64,000 nt of DNA, taken from positions 62,001 through 126,000 of the forward strand of contig NZ_OY288123.1 of the NCBI RefSeq assembly GCF_958439165.1. Direction: 5' to 3'. Both the position numbers and the translations under genes were made by a program. Position 1 is the stretch's first letter. Each line of letters starts with the position of its first letter. Below are positions 52,005 to 61,244 of this stretch, piece by piece. This DNA is from an uncultured Hydrogenophaga sp. (GTDB lineage: Bacteria > Pseudomonadota > Gammaproteobacteria > Burkholderiales > Burkholderiaceae_C). The notes under the pieces are model-generated. The model saw nothing but the letters and a program-made list of their open reading frames with translations, was not told the DNA's origin and made no database searches.

Positions 52005-52361
52005 ATGAACCTTATCCAGATCCTCGAGCAGGAAGAGATTGCCCGCCTGGGCAAGACCATTCCCGAGTTCGCCCCCGGCGACACCGTGATCGTCAGCGTC
52101 AACGTCATCGAAGGCACCCGCAAGCGTGTGCAGGCCTACGAAGGCGTGGTGGTGGCCCGTCGCAACCGCGGCCTGAACTCCAGCTTCATCGTCCGCAAGA
52201 TCTCCAACGGCGAAGGCGTCGAGCGCACCTTCCCGCTGTACAGCCCGCTGATCGCCAAGATCGAAGTGAAGCGCCGCGGCGATGTGCGCCGCGCCAAGCT
52301 GTACTACCTGCGCGACCGCAGCGGCAAGTCGGCCCGTATCAAGGAAAAGCTGGGCGCCTGA
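52005..52361 (+). CDS. rplS: 50S ribosomal protein L19
   Basis: A 118-residue L19. MNLIQILEQEEIARLGK, FAPGDTVIVSV and the C-terminal RRAKLYYLRDRSGKSARIKE agree with the family. An upstream ATG at 51990 would add five residues not seen in the family. The gene ends in a strong terminator. Confidence 0.97.
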   Translation: MNLIQILEQEEIARLGKTIPEFAPGDTVIVSVNVIEGTRKRVQAYEGVVVARRNRGLNSSFIVRKISNGEGVERTFPLYSPLIAKIEVKRRGDVRRAKLYYLRDRSGKSARIKEKLGA

Positions 52362-52386
52362 TCGGCTGCCCGGTCCTGTCCTCAAG

Positions 52387-52411
52387 AGCCGCTCCCTGGA
52401 GCGGCTTTTTT
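52387..52411 (+). terminator. terminator of the rpsP operon
   Basis: AGCCGCTCC (52387-52395) pairs with GGAGCGGCT (52398-52406), followed by a T run to 52411. It lies 25 bp after rplS. The next gene starts only 20 bp later. Confidence 0.9.
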
Positions 52412-52430
52412 GTGTCTGCTGTTTCCGCCC

Positions 52431-53111
52431 ATGTCCAACCGCTTGCCGCCCTTCGATCCCCGTACCGTGCCGGTGGTGGCCACTGGCCTGAACGATCCGC
52501 GCCCGACGCCGTCGTTGCTCACACCGGACGGTCTGCGATGCCTGTTCCGGCAACCACCCGAGTGGACGCCGGAACTGCGCCAGGAGCCCCGTTTCACCGA
52601 CCGCACTCCCGCCCGTGCCTCGGTGCTGCTGCCGCTGGTGATGCGCGACCGGCTCAGCCTGCTGCTGACCTTGCGCACGGCCCACCTCAGCACCCATTCC
52701 GGCCAGATCGCCCTGCCGGGCGGTCGCATCGATCCCGAGGATGTCGATGCGGTGGCCGCAGCGCTGCGCGAGGCCGATGAGGAGATCGGCCTGCCGGCCC
52801 GGCACATCGAGGTGCTAGGGACGCTGCCCGACTACGTGACCGGCACGGCCTACACCGTCACCCCGGTGGTCGCGCTGGTGCAGCCGGGCTTCTCCCTGCG
52901 GCCCAATCCCGATGAAGTGGCCGATGTGTTCGAGGTCCCCCTGGATTTCCTGATGGACCCCTGCCACCACCGTCGCCACGCCTTTGAATTCGAAGGTCAG
53001 CGTCGCGAGTGGTATTCCATGCCGTTCGATGATGGTGGTCAGGAGCGGTTCATCTGGGGTGCCACCGCCGGGATGCTGCGCAATTTCTACCGGCTGCTCA
53101 CGGCGGCATGA
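52431..53111 (+). CDS. Nudix hydrolase, CoA pyrophosphatase-like
   Basis: A 226-residue Nudix protein. The box runs from LPGGRID to ALREADEEIGL (about residues 93-118) and is preceded by LRTAHLSTHSGQIA, the extra signature of the NudL/YeaB group that cleaves coenzyme A to phosphopantetheine and 3',5'-ADP. The ATG at 52431 gives a normal N-terminus. It lies just after the rplS terminator and 34 bp before a CobD-like gene. Confidence 0.88.
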   Translation: MSNRLPPFDPRTVPVVATGLNDPRPTPSLLTPDGLRCLFRQPPEWTPELRQEPRFTDRTPARASVLLPLVMRDRLSLLLTLRTAHLSTHSGQIALPGGRIDPEDVDAVAAALREADEEIGLPARHIEVLGTLPDYVTGTAYTVTPVVALVQPGFSLRPNPDEVADVFEVPLDFLMDPCHHRRHAFEFEGQRREWYSMPFDDGGQERFIWGATAGMLRNFYRLLTAA

Positions 53112-53145
53112 TTGGGGGCATGCGAGCCCCCACTATCATCGCGGC

Positions 53146-54075
53146 ATGGGATTCCTTGCCATTCTTCTTGCCTTGCTGATCGAGCAGGCCCGACCTCTGG
53201 CCTACGACAATCCGGTCCACGCCGGCCTGCGCTCGTGGACCCGCACCGTGCGCCGCAATCTGGACGCCGGTGAAGCCCCCCAGGGCTGGGTGGCCTGGCT
53301 GCTGGCCGTGCTGGTCCCTGCGGCTGTTGCCGGCGGCCTCTACCTGGCCTTGATGCAGCTGAGCGTCCTGCTGGCCTTCATGTGGGTCATCGGGGTGCTG
53401 TATGTCACCCTCGGGTTCAGGCAGTTCAGCCACCACTTCAGCGAGATCCGGCGTGCCCTGGACGAGGGCGATGACGACATCGCGCGGCAGAAGCTGGCCA
53501 ACTGGCTGCGGGTGGAGCCCACCAGCCTGCCGCGTGCGGAGCTGCTGCGCCAGGTCATCGAGCACTCGGTGCTGGCGGCACACCGCCATGTGTTCGGCGT
53601 GCTGATCTGCTTCCTGGTCTTCTGGGTGGTGGGCCTGGGCCCGGCCGGTGCCGTGCTCTACCGCATGGCCGAGTACTTGTCGCGCAACTGGCGTGCGCGG
53701 CAGGACGGAACGCCCAGTCCGGCCTTGCAGCAGGCCGCTGCCCAGGCCTGGCGCTGGATCGACCACTGGCCGGCGCGCTTCACCGGCATGGGCTTTGCCA
53801 TCGTCGGCAATTTCGAGGAGGCCGTGGCCAGCTGGCGGGGCGATGCAGAGCGCTTTGCGGTCGGCAGCGACGGTGTCGTGCTCGCCGCAACCTCGGGCGC
53901 CATCAATGTCCGGCTGATGCCGCTGCCGGAAGGTGCTGTCCCGCCCGAGGAAGGTGATCCGGCCAGCCGGCCCGATCCGCAGCTGGCCCATCTGGGCAGC
54001 GTGGTGGGCCTGGTATGGCGCTCGGTGGTGCTGTGGATGCTGCTGCTCGCGTTGCTGACGCTGGCCCGGATCTGA
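53146..54075 (+). CDS. CobD/CbiB-family membrane protein
   Basis: A 309-residue protein with four or five hydrophobic segments, starting MGFLAILLALLIEQ. It resembles CobD/CbiB and AmpE relatives (IRRALDEGDDDIARQKLANW, FVLxGLGPAGAVLYRMAEYLS-type region). True CbiB makes adenosylcobinamide, but no other cobalamin gene is near and this subgroup is widespread in Burkholderiales. Role therefore uncertain. Confidence 0.8.
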   Translation: MGFLAILLALLIEQARPLAYDNPVHAGLRSWTRTVRRNLDAGEAPQGWVAWLLAVLVPAAVAGGLYLALMQLSVLLAFMWVIGVLYVTLGFRQFSHHFSEIRRALDEGDDDIARQKLANWLRVEPTSLPRAELLRQVIEHSVLAAHRHVFGVLICFLVFWVVGLGPAGAVLYRMAEYLSRNWRARQDGTPSPALQQAAAQAWRWIDHWPARFTGMGFAIVGNFEEAVASWRGDAERFAVGSDGVVLAATSGAINVRLMPLPEGAVPPEEGDPASRPDPQLAHLGSVVGLVWRSVVLWMLLLALLTLARI

Positions 54076-54102
54076 CCCCCGGACGGGAGTCGTGGCAAGC
54101 CT

Positions 54103-55023
54103 TCAATAGCGCTGCGGCGCCGACAGTTCTTCAAAGAACTGTCCGTACAGGCGGTACCGGTGCTCGCCGATGGCCAGCGCGTCGGACTGCTCGTCGGCCC
54201 CGACATGGGCCCGCACGCCGCAGCCGGGTTCATGCAGGTGGGTGCAGTTGTAGAAGCGGCAGTCGCCCAGCGTGGCCCGCAGGTCAGGCATGAGCGAGGC
54301 CAGCTGCGTGGCTTCGATGTGGTGCAGGCCGAATTCCTGGAATCCCGGCGAGTCGATCAATGCGGTCTCGCGGGTTTCGTCCACCCAGTACCAGGTGGTG
54401 CTGGTGGTGGTGTGCTTGCCCGAGTTCAGTGCCTTCGAGATCTCGCCGGTCTGTGCGCCCGCCTGCGGCACCAGCCGGTTCACCAGGGTGCTCTTGCCGA
54501 CGCCGGAAGGCCCCAGCACCAGGGTGCAGCGGCCGTGCAGGCGTTGCTGCAGTTCGTCCAGCCCCTGCTCGGCGCCCGGCTGCAGGCAGAGCGGCAGCAC
54601 GCTGCAACCCATGCGGCGGTACGGTGCCAGCCGTTGCCATGCGCGCTCGAAGGCCGCCGCCAGATCGCTCTTGTTGAGGACCACCAACACCTCGATGCGC
54701 TCGGCCTCGGCCGCGATCAGGGCACGGGCCAGCTGGGTCTCCGAGAACTCGGGTTCTGCAGCCACCAGCACCAATACCTGATCGAGGTTGGCGGCGAATG
54801 ATTTGGTGCGGAGTTCGTCCTGTCGGTAGAACAGGTTGCGACGCTGCAGCACCTGCTCGATGCTGCCCTCGTCACCGCTGACCTGCCAGCGGACCCGGTC
54901 GCCCACCACCACCGCGTTCTTTTTGCCCCTGGGGTGGCAGATGCGGCGATTGCCGTCCGGGCTTTCCACCAGGCAGTGGCGGCCATGGGCAGCCACCACC
55001 AGACCGGTCGCCTGATCGCCCAT
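54103..55023 (-). CDS. rsgA: ribosome small-subunit GTPase RsgA
   Basis: A 306-residue circularly permuted GTPase that checks late 30S assembly. The order is OB fold, then G4 NKSD at 117-120, and only afterwards the P-loop GPSGVGKST at 171-179, which is the permutation. The zinc finger is Cys255, Cys260, His262 and Cys268. Its ATG overlaps the stop of the pterin dehydratase gene (TGATG). Confidence 0.95.
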   Translation of the reverse strand: MGDQATGLVVAAHGRHCLVESPDGNRRICHPRGKKNAVVVGDRVRWQVSGDEGSIEQVLQRRNLFYRQDELRTKSFAANLDQVLVLVAAEPEFSETQLARALIAAEAERIEVLVVLNKSDLAAAFERAWQRLAPYRRMGCSVLPLCLQPGAEQGLDELQQRLHGRCTLVLGPSGVGKSTLVNRLVPQAGAQTGEISKALNSGKHTTTSTTWYWVDETRETALIDSPGFQEFGLHHIEATQLASLMPDLRATLGDCRFYNCTHLHEPGCGVRAHVGADEQSDALAIGEHRYRLYGQFFEELSAPQRY

Positions 55024-55340
55024 CAGGACTGCAGCGCGTCGACCGCGGCTGCGCAGAAGAAGTCGCTCACCGAGATGCCGTCGACGTCGTGCGTGTTGAA
55101 GCGCAGCGAGCAGCGGTTGTAGCCCAGCGCAATGTCGGGGTGGTGGTCTTCGCGGTGGGCGATCCAGGCCACCGCATTCACGAAAGCCATGGTCTCGTGG
55201 AAGTTGGCGAAACGCCAATGCTTTTCCAGCGCGCCGTCGATCAGCTTCCAGCCGTTGGCAGATTCGCCGTTGAGCTGGGTCAGCTGGGTGACGATCTCGG
55301 TCGGGCCGAGGGCTTTGCGGTTCTGATGGATGGGGTTCAT
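55023..55340 (-). CDS. pterin-4a-carbinolamine dehydratase
   Basis: A 105-residue PCD/DCoH protein. It dehydrates 4a-hydroxytetrahydrobiopterin, the by-product of aromatic amino-acid hydroxylases. The motif HREDHHPDIALGY with its two adjacent His residues is the active site. No phenylalanine hydroxylase gene is near, so its pathway partner is elsewhere. It overlaps rsgA by one base and follows the M48 protease gene by six. Confidence 0.92.
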   Translation of the reverse strand: MNPIHQNRKALGPTEIVTQLTQLNGESANGWKLIDGALEKHWRFANFHETMAFVNAVAWIAHREDHHPDIALGYNRCSLRFNTHDVDGISVSDFFCAAAVDALQS

Positions 55341-55346
55341 GCGGGT

Positions 55347-56624
55347 TCAGGCAGCGGCCGGGGTGGCGGTCTGCAGACGGGCGAGGCGTTCGCTCGCCGG
55401 CGGGTGGGAGTAGTAGAAGCGCGCAAACAGCGGGTCCGGCGTGAGGGTACTGGCGTTGTCCTTGTACAGCTTGAGCAGGGCGCTGGCGAGGTCGTCGCCG
55501 CTGGTTTGCGAGACGGCGTAGGCATCGGCTTCAAATTCGTGCTTGCGCGAGAGCTGTGCCAGCAGCGGAGAGAGGAAGAAGCTCAGCAGCGGCGCGGCCA
55601 GCATGAACAGGATGAGGGCCAGTGCATCGTTGGGCGTGTCCATCGAAGGCTGCACGCCCAGTCCGCTGTAGAACCAGGCCTGCGCAGAAAGCCAGCCCAG
55701 CAGTGCGAACCCGGCCAGGCTGATGCCGAACATCACCACCATGCGCTGCAGGATGTGACGGCACTTGTAGTGGCCCAGCTCGTGGGCCAGCACCGCGTCG
55801 ATCTCGCCGGGGGCCAGACGCTGCAGCAGGGTGTCGAAGAACACGACCCGCTTGGCCGCACCGAAGCCGGTGAAGTAGGCGTTGGCATGGGCACTGCGTC
55901 GGCTGCCGTCCATGACGAACAGTCCCTTGGCGGCAAAGCCGCAGCGCTGCATCAGCTGGCTGACCCGGGCCTTGAGGGTCTCGTCGGCCAGCGGCTCGAA
56001 CTTGTTGAACAGCGGCGCGATGAGGGTGGGGTAGAGCACCAGGGCCAGCAGATTGAAGCCCATCCACACGCCCCAGGCCCAGATCCACCACGCCGCACCG
56101 GCAGCACCCATCAGCCACAACACCAGCGCCGCGATCGGCAGGCCGACCAGCGCGCCCACCACCGAACCCTTGACCAGATCGGCCAGCCACAGCGCCGGGG
56201 TGGTCTTGTTGAAGCCGAAGCGCTCCTCGACACGGAAGGTGGCGTACCAGGCCAGCGGCAGCCCGATCAGGCCGCCGATGACGGCAAAGCTGCCGAGCAG
56301 AACCAGCTGCTGCAGCAGACCGCCGCCCATGAAGTCGAGCAGCACGCCGTTGAGCCAGTCCAGGCCGCCCAGCAGGGTCCAGCCGATGAGCACCGCGGCC
56401 TCGAACGAGGCGTTGAGCAATGCCAGCCGCGTCTTGGCCACGGTGTAGTCGGCCGCCTTGCGGTGCGCCTCGGGCGTGATGGTGTGGGCAAAGGCTGCCG
56501 GCACCGCATCGCGGTGTCTCATCACGTGACGGATCTGGCGGCTGCCCAGCACGGTGCGGGTGAGCAGGCCGACCAGCAGCAGGGCGCAGAAGACGGCGGT
56601 GAAGGCGAGGGAGGCAGTGTCCAT
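55347..56624 (-). CDS. M48-family (Ste24/CAAX-type) membrane metalloprotease
   Basis: A 425-residue polytopic zinc protease of the Ste24 type. HELGH is at residues 281-285, and the third ligand is Glu363 in KHEFEADAYA. The N-terminal half has several helices and the conserved FRVEERFGFNKTT segment. In bacteria without prenylated proteins its substrates are probably membrane proteins, an inference. It is divergent from orn across 65 bp. Confidence 0.92.
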   Translation of the reverse strand: MDTASLAFTAVFCALLLVGLLTRTVLGSRQIRHVMRHRDAVPAAFAHTITPEAHRKAADYTVAKTRLALLNASFEAAVLIGWTLLGGLDWLNGVLLDFMGGGLLQQLVLLGSFAVIGGLIGLPLAWYATFRVEERFGFNKTTPALWLADLVKGSVVGALVGLPIAALVLWLMGAAGAAWWIWAWGVWMGFNLLALVLYPTLIAPLFNKFEPLADETLKARVSQLMQRCGFAAKGLFVMDGSRRSAHANAYFTGFGAAKRVVFFDTLLQRLAPGEIDAVLAHELGHYKCRHILQRMVVMFGISLAGFALLGWLSAQAWFYSGLGVQPSMDTPNDALALILFMLAAPLLSFFLSPLLAQLSRKHEFEADAYAVSQTSGDDLASALLKLYKDNASTLTPDPLFARFYYSHPPASERLARLQTATPAAA

Positions 56625-56689
56625 GTGCCGGAGTCTAGCGAACCGGCCGTGGCCTCAGGCCTGCCGGGGCCATGGGCGACAATTCCGGC

Positions 56690-57289
56690 ATGACTTCCGA
56701 TACCCCCACCTCCGAGGCGCCCGGCGCCGACACCCCCGTGGCCGAGCTGGCCAGAAGCGATCAGAACCTGGTCTGGCTGGACTGCGAAATGAGCGGTCTG
56801 GACCCCGAGAAAGAACGGTTGCTGGAGATTGCGGTGGTCATCACCGGGCCCCAGCTCACGCCGCGCATCGAAGGGCCGGTGCTGGTCATCCACCAGAGCG
56901 ACGCGCTGCTCGGGGCCATGGACGCCTGGAATAAGGGCACCCATGGCAAGAGCGGCCTGATCGAGAAGGTCAAGGCCAGCTCGCTGACCGAGGCGCAGGC
57001 CGAGCAGCAGCTGCTCGACTTCATCGGGCGCTACGTGCCGCGCAACGGCTCGCCCATGTGCGGCAACACCATCAGCCAGGACCGCCGGTTCCTGGTGAAG
57101 TACATGCCGAAGCTGGAGTCCTTTTTCCACTACCGCAACCTGGATGTGAGCACACTCAAGGAGCTGGCCAAGCGCTGGCGGCCGGAGGTATACGAGGCGT
57201 TCAAGAAGCACCAGCGCCACACGGCACTGGCCGATGTGCATGAGTCGATCGACGAGCTGGAGCACTACCGGACCCATTTCCTGCGTTGA
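56690..57289 (+). CDS. orn: oligoribonuclease
   Basis: A 199-residue DEDDh 3'-5' exonuclease that clears two- to five-nucleotide RNAs, including pGpG from cyclic di-GMP. Asp31 and Glu33 lie in WLDCEMSGLD, the next Asp in NTISQDRRF, and His-Asp in HTALADVHESIDEL. The ATG at 56690 is preferred; 56672 would add six residues that overlap a likely -10. Confidence 0.95.
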   Translation: MTSDTPTSEAPGADTPVAELARSDQNLVWLDCEMSGLDPEKERLLEIAVVITGPQLTPRIEGPVLVIHQSDALLGAMDAWNKGTHGKSGLIEKVKASSLTEAQAEQQLLDFIGRYVPRNGSPMCGNTISQDRRFLVKYMPKLESFFHYRNLDVSTLKELAKRWRPEVYEAFKKHQRHTALADVHESIDELEHYRTHFLR

Positions 57290-57315
57290 CGGGCCCGGAA
57301 GGCTGGGTGTCAAAG

Positions 57316-57333
57316 ATGTCAAAATCGTGACAT
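57316..57333. promoter_or_regulatory. dyad upstream of the phosphate transporter gene
   Basis: ATGTCA-N6-TGACAT is a perfect 18-bp dyad, 27 bp before the ATG. A further TGTCAAA at 57308-57314 repeats the left arm. It could be an operator. It recalls TGTCA elements of PhoB boxes but lacks their 11-bp direct-repeat spacing. Confidence 0.4.
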
Positions 57334-57359
57334 TCACGAAAGTTGCACATCGCTCCGCC

Positions 57360-58940
57360 ATGCCCAAGAAAAACAAGTTTCTCGCCCGCCACCAGGAGCT
57401 GCTGCAGCTCTCCGGCGCCATCGCGTTTCTGGTCCTGACCGGCGTCTATGCCTCGCTCACCGGTGCCTCCGGCGCCGGGTTGAGCACCTCGGCTGTGTGG
57501 CTGCTGATCGTTGCGGCCGCCGTGGGCGCCTACATGGCGATGAACATCGGCGCCAACGATGTGGCCAACAACATGGGCCCGGCAGTGGGGTCCGGGGCCA
57601 TGACCATGGGCTGGGCCATCCTGGTGGCAGCCATCTTTGAAGCGCTCGGGGCCATCGTGGCCGGCGGCGACGTGGTGGGCACCATCAAGGGAGGCATCAT
57701 CGATCCGGCCGAGATTGCCGATCCGGCACTGTTTGCCTGGGTGATGTTCGCCGCCCTTCTGGCCGGTGCGCTCTGGCTGAACCTGGCCACCGCGCTCGGT
57801 GCACCGGTGTCCACCACCCACTCGATCATCGGCGCCGTCATGGGTGCCGGCATTGCGGCAGGCGGCTGGGGCCTGGTGAACTGGGGGACGATTTCCTCCA
57901 TCGTCATCAGCTGGATCATCTCGCCGCTTTCCGGCGGTCTGATCGCTGCGGCCTTCCTCTATCTGATCAAGCGCAGCGTCACCTACAAGTCCGACAAGAC
58001 CGAGGCCGCGGCCCGCGTCGTGCCGCTGCTCATCGGCGCCATGGCCTGGTCCTACGGGTCCTACATGCTGCTCAAGGGTCTGGGGCAGCTGGTCAAGGTG
58101 GGCTTTGTCACCGGCCTGCTGGGCGGTCTGGTGATCGGCATCATCACCTGGGCGCTGGTGCGCAGGCCCATCGCTCGCATGGCGCAGAACCAGGACAACA
58201 GCAAGGACGGCGTGAACCGCCTGTTCACCTGGCCACTGATCTGCTCGGCCGCCTTGCTGAGCTTCGCGCACGGCGCGAACGATGTGGCCAACGCCATCGG
58301 TCCGCTGGCCGCCATCTACGAAGCCGTCAAGGCCGGCGCCATTGCCACCAAGGCCGGCACACCGCTGTGGATCATGGTGCTGGGCGCGCTGGGCCTGTCG
58401 GTCGGTCTGGCGCTCTACGGTGCCCGCCTGATCCGCACCGTGGGCAAGGAAATCACCGAGCTGGACAACATCCGTGCCTTCTCGATCGCCATGGCCGCCA
58501 CGCTCACCGTGATCGTGGCCTCGCAGATGGGCATGCCGGTGTCGACCACCCACATCTCGATCGGCGCGGTGTTCGGCGTGGGTTTCCTGCGCGAACTGCT
58601 GAAGGTCAACTACGCCAAGATGGAAGCCACCGTGCGCGCAGGCCACCAGGGGGCAGACCGCGGCGATGTCGAGGGCTACCTGCAGCGCTTCGAAGCCGCA
58701 GAGGTGCAGGAAAAGAAGCGCATGCTGGCCGACATGAAGCGGCGGGCCAAGTTGCGCGAAGGCACCGAGGGTGCGCTTTTCGCCAAGAACGAGCGCAAGG
58801 CCTTCAAGAAGGCCTACAAGCAGGAGATCGTCAAGCGGTCGGCGGTGATGCGCATCGTGGCCGCCTGGATCGTGACCGTGCCGGCCACTGCGGTGCTGGC
58901 CGCGGTGCTTTTCCACATCGTGCGGGCCGTCCTCGCCTGA
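57360..58940 (+). CDS. PiT-family inorganic phosphate transporter
   Basis: A 526-residue inner-membrane symporter. The duplicated PiT signature appears as GANDVANN (residues 64-71) and GANDVAN (305-311). Each is followed by a Gly-rich helix and a STTH motif. A soluble, Lys/Glu-rich insert lies before the last helix. PitA-like proteins take up metal-phosphate with protons. Confidence 0.93.
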   Translation: MPKKNKFLARHQELLQLSGAIAFLVLTGVYASLTGASGAGLSTSAVWLLIVAAAVGAYMAMNIGANDVANNMGPAVGSGAMTMGWAILVAAIFEALGAIVAGGDVVGTIKGGIIDPAEIADPALFAWVMFAALLAGALWLNLATALGAPVSTTHSIIGAVMGAGIAAGGWGLVNWGTISSIVISWIISPLSGGLIAAAFLYLIKRSVTYKSDKTEAAARVVPLLIGAMAWSYGSYMLLKGLGQLVKVGFVTGLLGGLVIGIITWALVRRPIARMAQNQDNSKDGVNRLFTWPLICSAALLSFAHGANDVANAIGPLAAIYEAVKAGAIATKAGTPLWIMVLGALGLSVGLALYGARLIRTVGKEITELDNIRAFSIAMAATLTVIVASQMGMPVSTTHISIGAVFGVGFLRELLKVNYAKMEATVRAGHQGADRGDVEGYLQRFEAAEVQEKKRMLADMKRRAKLREGTEGALFAKNERKAFKKAYKQEIVKRSAVMRIVAAWIVTVPATAVLAAVLFHIVRAVLA

Positions 58941-59227
58941 CCGTCAAGGAATCTTCAGGGTTTTCCCGGAACCGTGCCATAATCACAGGCTGCCCGGAAC
59001 TGACCGGACAGATTTTGTGCATTGGCCTCATACACCCGGCCCCCGACCACGAACGCCGCTGCAACCGCAGCCGGGCGACTCGAACAGGGGCCATCGCCAG
59101 CAGCGTCACCTGACGCATCGGCGCGGACCGTTTGTGGTTGATGTTTTGTAACCACGAACGGATCCGGCGCCGGGACACATGTTTCCCCGTCGGCTCGGTT
59201 TTATGGCGCATCCGCGCCGGAACAGAC
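58941..59227 (+). promoter_or_regulatory. promoter and long structured leader of the DEAD-box helicase
   Basis: This 287-bp gap holds no gene. CATAAT at 58978-58983 is a -10 candidate, giving a leader near 235 nt. CCGTTTGTGGTT (59128-59139) pairs with AACCACGAACGG (59150-59161), one wobble. Further down CCGGCGC (59164-59170) can pair with GCGCCGG (59214-59220), which ends seven bases before the ATG and would mask the ribosome site. Confidence 0.65.
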
Positions 59228-61153
59228 ATGAGCGACTCTTTTGAAGAACGCGGCGACGCCGCGCCCGACACCCTCAACACCATCGTCGAAGCCGCTGTCG
59301 AAGCGGTCGACACACCCGTGGCCGATGCCGGCCCGGTGGACGCCAGCGCGTTTGCCGCTCTGGGACTGGCCCCCGAGCTGGTGGCAGCCGTGGCCGATCT
59401 GGGCTACACCCAGCCGACCGCCGTGCAGGCCCGCGTCATGCCCAAGGCCCTGCTGGCCGAAGGCGAGACCCGTCATGCCGACCTGATGGTCTCCAGCCAG
59501 ACCGGCAGCGGCAAGACGGCAGCCTTCCTGCTGCCGGTGCTGCACACCCTGCTGCAGCAGCGTGCCGAAGCCACGGCGCGCGAACGTGCCGAGCGCGAGC
59601 GCCTGGCTGCCGAAGCCCTGGCCCGTGGCGAGACCCCGCCCAAGGCGCCCAAGCGCAAGGACCCGACCAACCCCCGCCACTTCAAGGCCGCCACCCCGGG
59701 CGCCCTGGTGCTGTGCCCCACCCGCGAGCTGGCCCAGCAGGTGGCACACGACGCCATCGACCTGGTGCGCCATTGCCGTGGTCTGCGAGTCGCCAACGTG
59801 GTGGGCGGCATGCCCTACCAGCTGCAGATCGCCAAGCTGCAGAACGCCGACCTGGTGGTGGCCACGCCCGGTCGCCTGCTGGACCTGCAACGTTCGCAGC
59901 AGCTCAAGCTGGACGAAGTCCAGTTCCTGGTGGTCGATGAAGCCGACCGCATGCTCGACCTGGGCTTCGCCGACGACCTGGCCGAAGTCAACCTGCTGAC
60001 CGCCCAGCGCCGCCAGACCATGATGTTCAGCGCCACCTTTGCGCCGCGCATCCAGCAGCTGGCCATGCGTGTGATGCACGACAACGGATCGCAGGTCCAG
60101 AAGATCCAGATCGACAGCCCGCAGGAGCAGCACGCCAACATCAAGCAGGTGCTGTTCTGGGCCGACACCGCCGACCACAAGCGCAAGATGCTGGACCACT
60201 GGCTGCGCGATACCACCATCAACCAGGCCATCGTGTTCGCCAGCACCCAGATCGAGTGCGACGGCCTGGCCAACGACCTGCAGCAGGCCGGCTTCTCGGC
60301 CGTGGCACTGCACGGTGCGCTCAGCCAGGGCATCCGCAACCGCCGCCTGATGGCGCTGCGCAGCGGCCAGGTGCAGATCCTGGTGGCCACCGACGTGGCC
60401 GCCCGCGGCATCGACGTGCCCACCATCACCCACGTCTTCAACTTCGGCCTGCCGATGAAGGCCGAGGACTACACCCACCGCATCGGCCGCACCGGCCGGG
60501 CCGGCCGCGATGGCCTGGCCGTGACCTTCGCCGAGCAGCGTGACCGCCGCCGCATCGCCGACATCGAGGCCTATACCCGCCAGCGCTTCACCGCCGAGGT
60601 GATCCCCGGTCTGGAGCCGCGCATGCGCGCCCCGCAACCCGAGTTCGGCCGTGGCCGTCCGGGTGGCGACCGCTTCGGTGGCCGCAACGACCGTGGCGGT
60701 GACCGCCGCAGCGGTCCGCCCTCGCGCGGCCCGCGTTTCGAGAACCGCGACAGCGCACCGCGCTTCGACCCGCGTGGTGATTCGCGCGGCGAATTCCGCG
60801 CCGGCCCGCGCAGCGACTTCCGTGGCGATGCCCCGGTGGTCGACCGCAGCCGTCCCGACGGCCGCTTCGACCCGCGCTTCGAAGGCCGCGAAGCCCCGGC
60901 CTTTGAAGGGCGTGGTGCCCCGCGTGGCGATTTCCGCGACCAGCGCCCGGCGCCCCGCAGCTTCGATGACCGCGGTCCGGCCCGTGCCGGCAAGCCCGCT
61001 GGCTTCAGCGCCGGTCGCAGCGACAAGGGCGGCTTTGCCGACCGCAACGACCGGGGCGGCTTTGCCGACCGGGGTGGCGAGCGCAACTACGCCGATCGCA
61101 GCGGTTTCAATGACCGTGGCAGCCGCCCGGCCCCGCGCCGCGCACCGCGCTGA
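59228..61153 (+). CDS. DEAD-box RNA helicase with RG-rich tail
   Basis: A 641-residue RhlE/CsdA-type helicase. Motif I TGSGKT is at residues 92-97, with DEAD at 237-240, SAT near 270 and HRIGRTGRAGR closing the second RecA domain. A charged insert of about 40 residues (rich in Arg, Glu, Ala) follows motif I. Residues 475-641 are a disordered Arg/Gly/Asp/Phe tail with RGG-like repeats, likely binding RNA and prone to condensation. The structured leader suggests post-transcriptional control, as in cold-shock helicases. Confidence 0.93.
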   Translation: MSDSFEERGDAAPDTLNTIVEAAVEAVDTPVADAGPVDASAFAALGLAPELVAAVADLGYTQPTAVQARVMPKALLAEGETRHADLMVSSQTGSGKTAAFLLPVLHTLLQQRAEATARERAERERLAAEALARGETPPKAPKRKDPTNPRHFKAATPGALVLCPTRELAQQVAHDAIDLVRHCRGLRVANVVGGMPYQLQIAKLQNADLVVATPGRLLDLQRSQQLKLDEVQFLVVDEADRMLDLGFADDLAEVNLLTAQRRQTMMFSATFAPRIQQLAMRVMHDNGSQVQKIQIDSPQEQHANIKQVLFWADTADHKRKMLDHWLRDTTINQAIVFASTQIECDGLANDLQQAGFSAVALHGALSQGIRNRRLMALRSGQVQILVATDVAARGIDVPTITHVFNFGLPMKAEDYTHRIGRTGRAGRDGLAVTFAEQRDRRRIADIEAYTRQRFTAEVIPGLEPRMRAPQPEFGRGRPGGDRFGGRNDRGGDRRSGPPSRGPRFENRDSAPRFDPRGDSRGEFRAGPRSDFRGDAPVVDRSRPDGRFDPRFEGREAPAFEGRGAPRGDFRDQRPAPRSFDDRGPARAGKPAGFSAGRSDKGGFADRNDRGGFADRGGERNYADRSGFNDRGSRPAPRRAPR

Positions 61154-61194
61154 TCGCGACCGCTCCCGTGGCTGACCCTCCCGGTCAGTCGGAC

Positions 61195-61221
61195 AAGCCG
61201 GACCCTGTGTCCGGCTTTTTT
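61195..61221 (+). terminator. terminator of the helicase gene
   Basis: AAGCCGGAC (61195-61203) pairs with GTCCGGCTT (61209-61217), followed by T residues to 61221. It lies 42 bp past the helicase stop and just before the photolyase gene. Confidence 0.9.
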
Positions 61222-61244
61222 CTGGGCTGCCCACAATGCCGCGC

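Noticed and set aside
60640..61150. DNA repeat array in the 3' part of the helicase gene
   Set aside because: The repetition is protein-level: RG-, GD- and DRG-type disordered tail codons. No constant unit length or sequence is present at DNA level.
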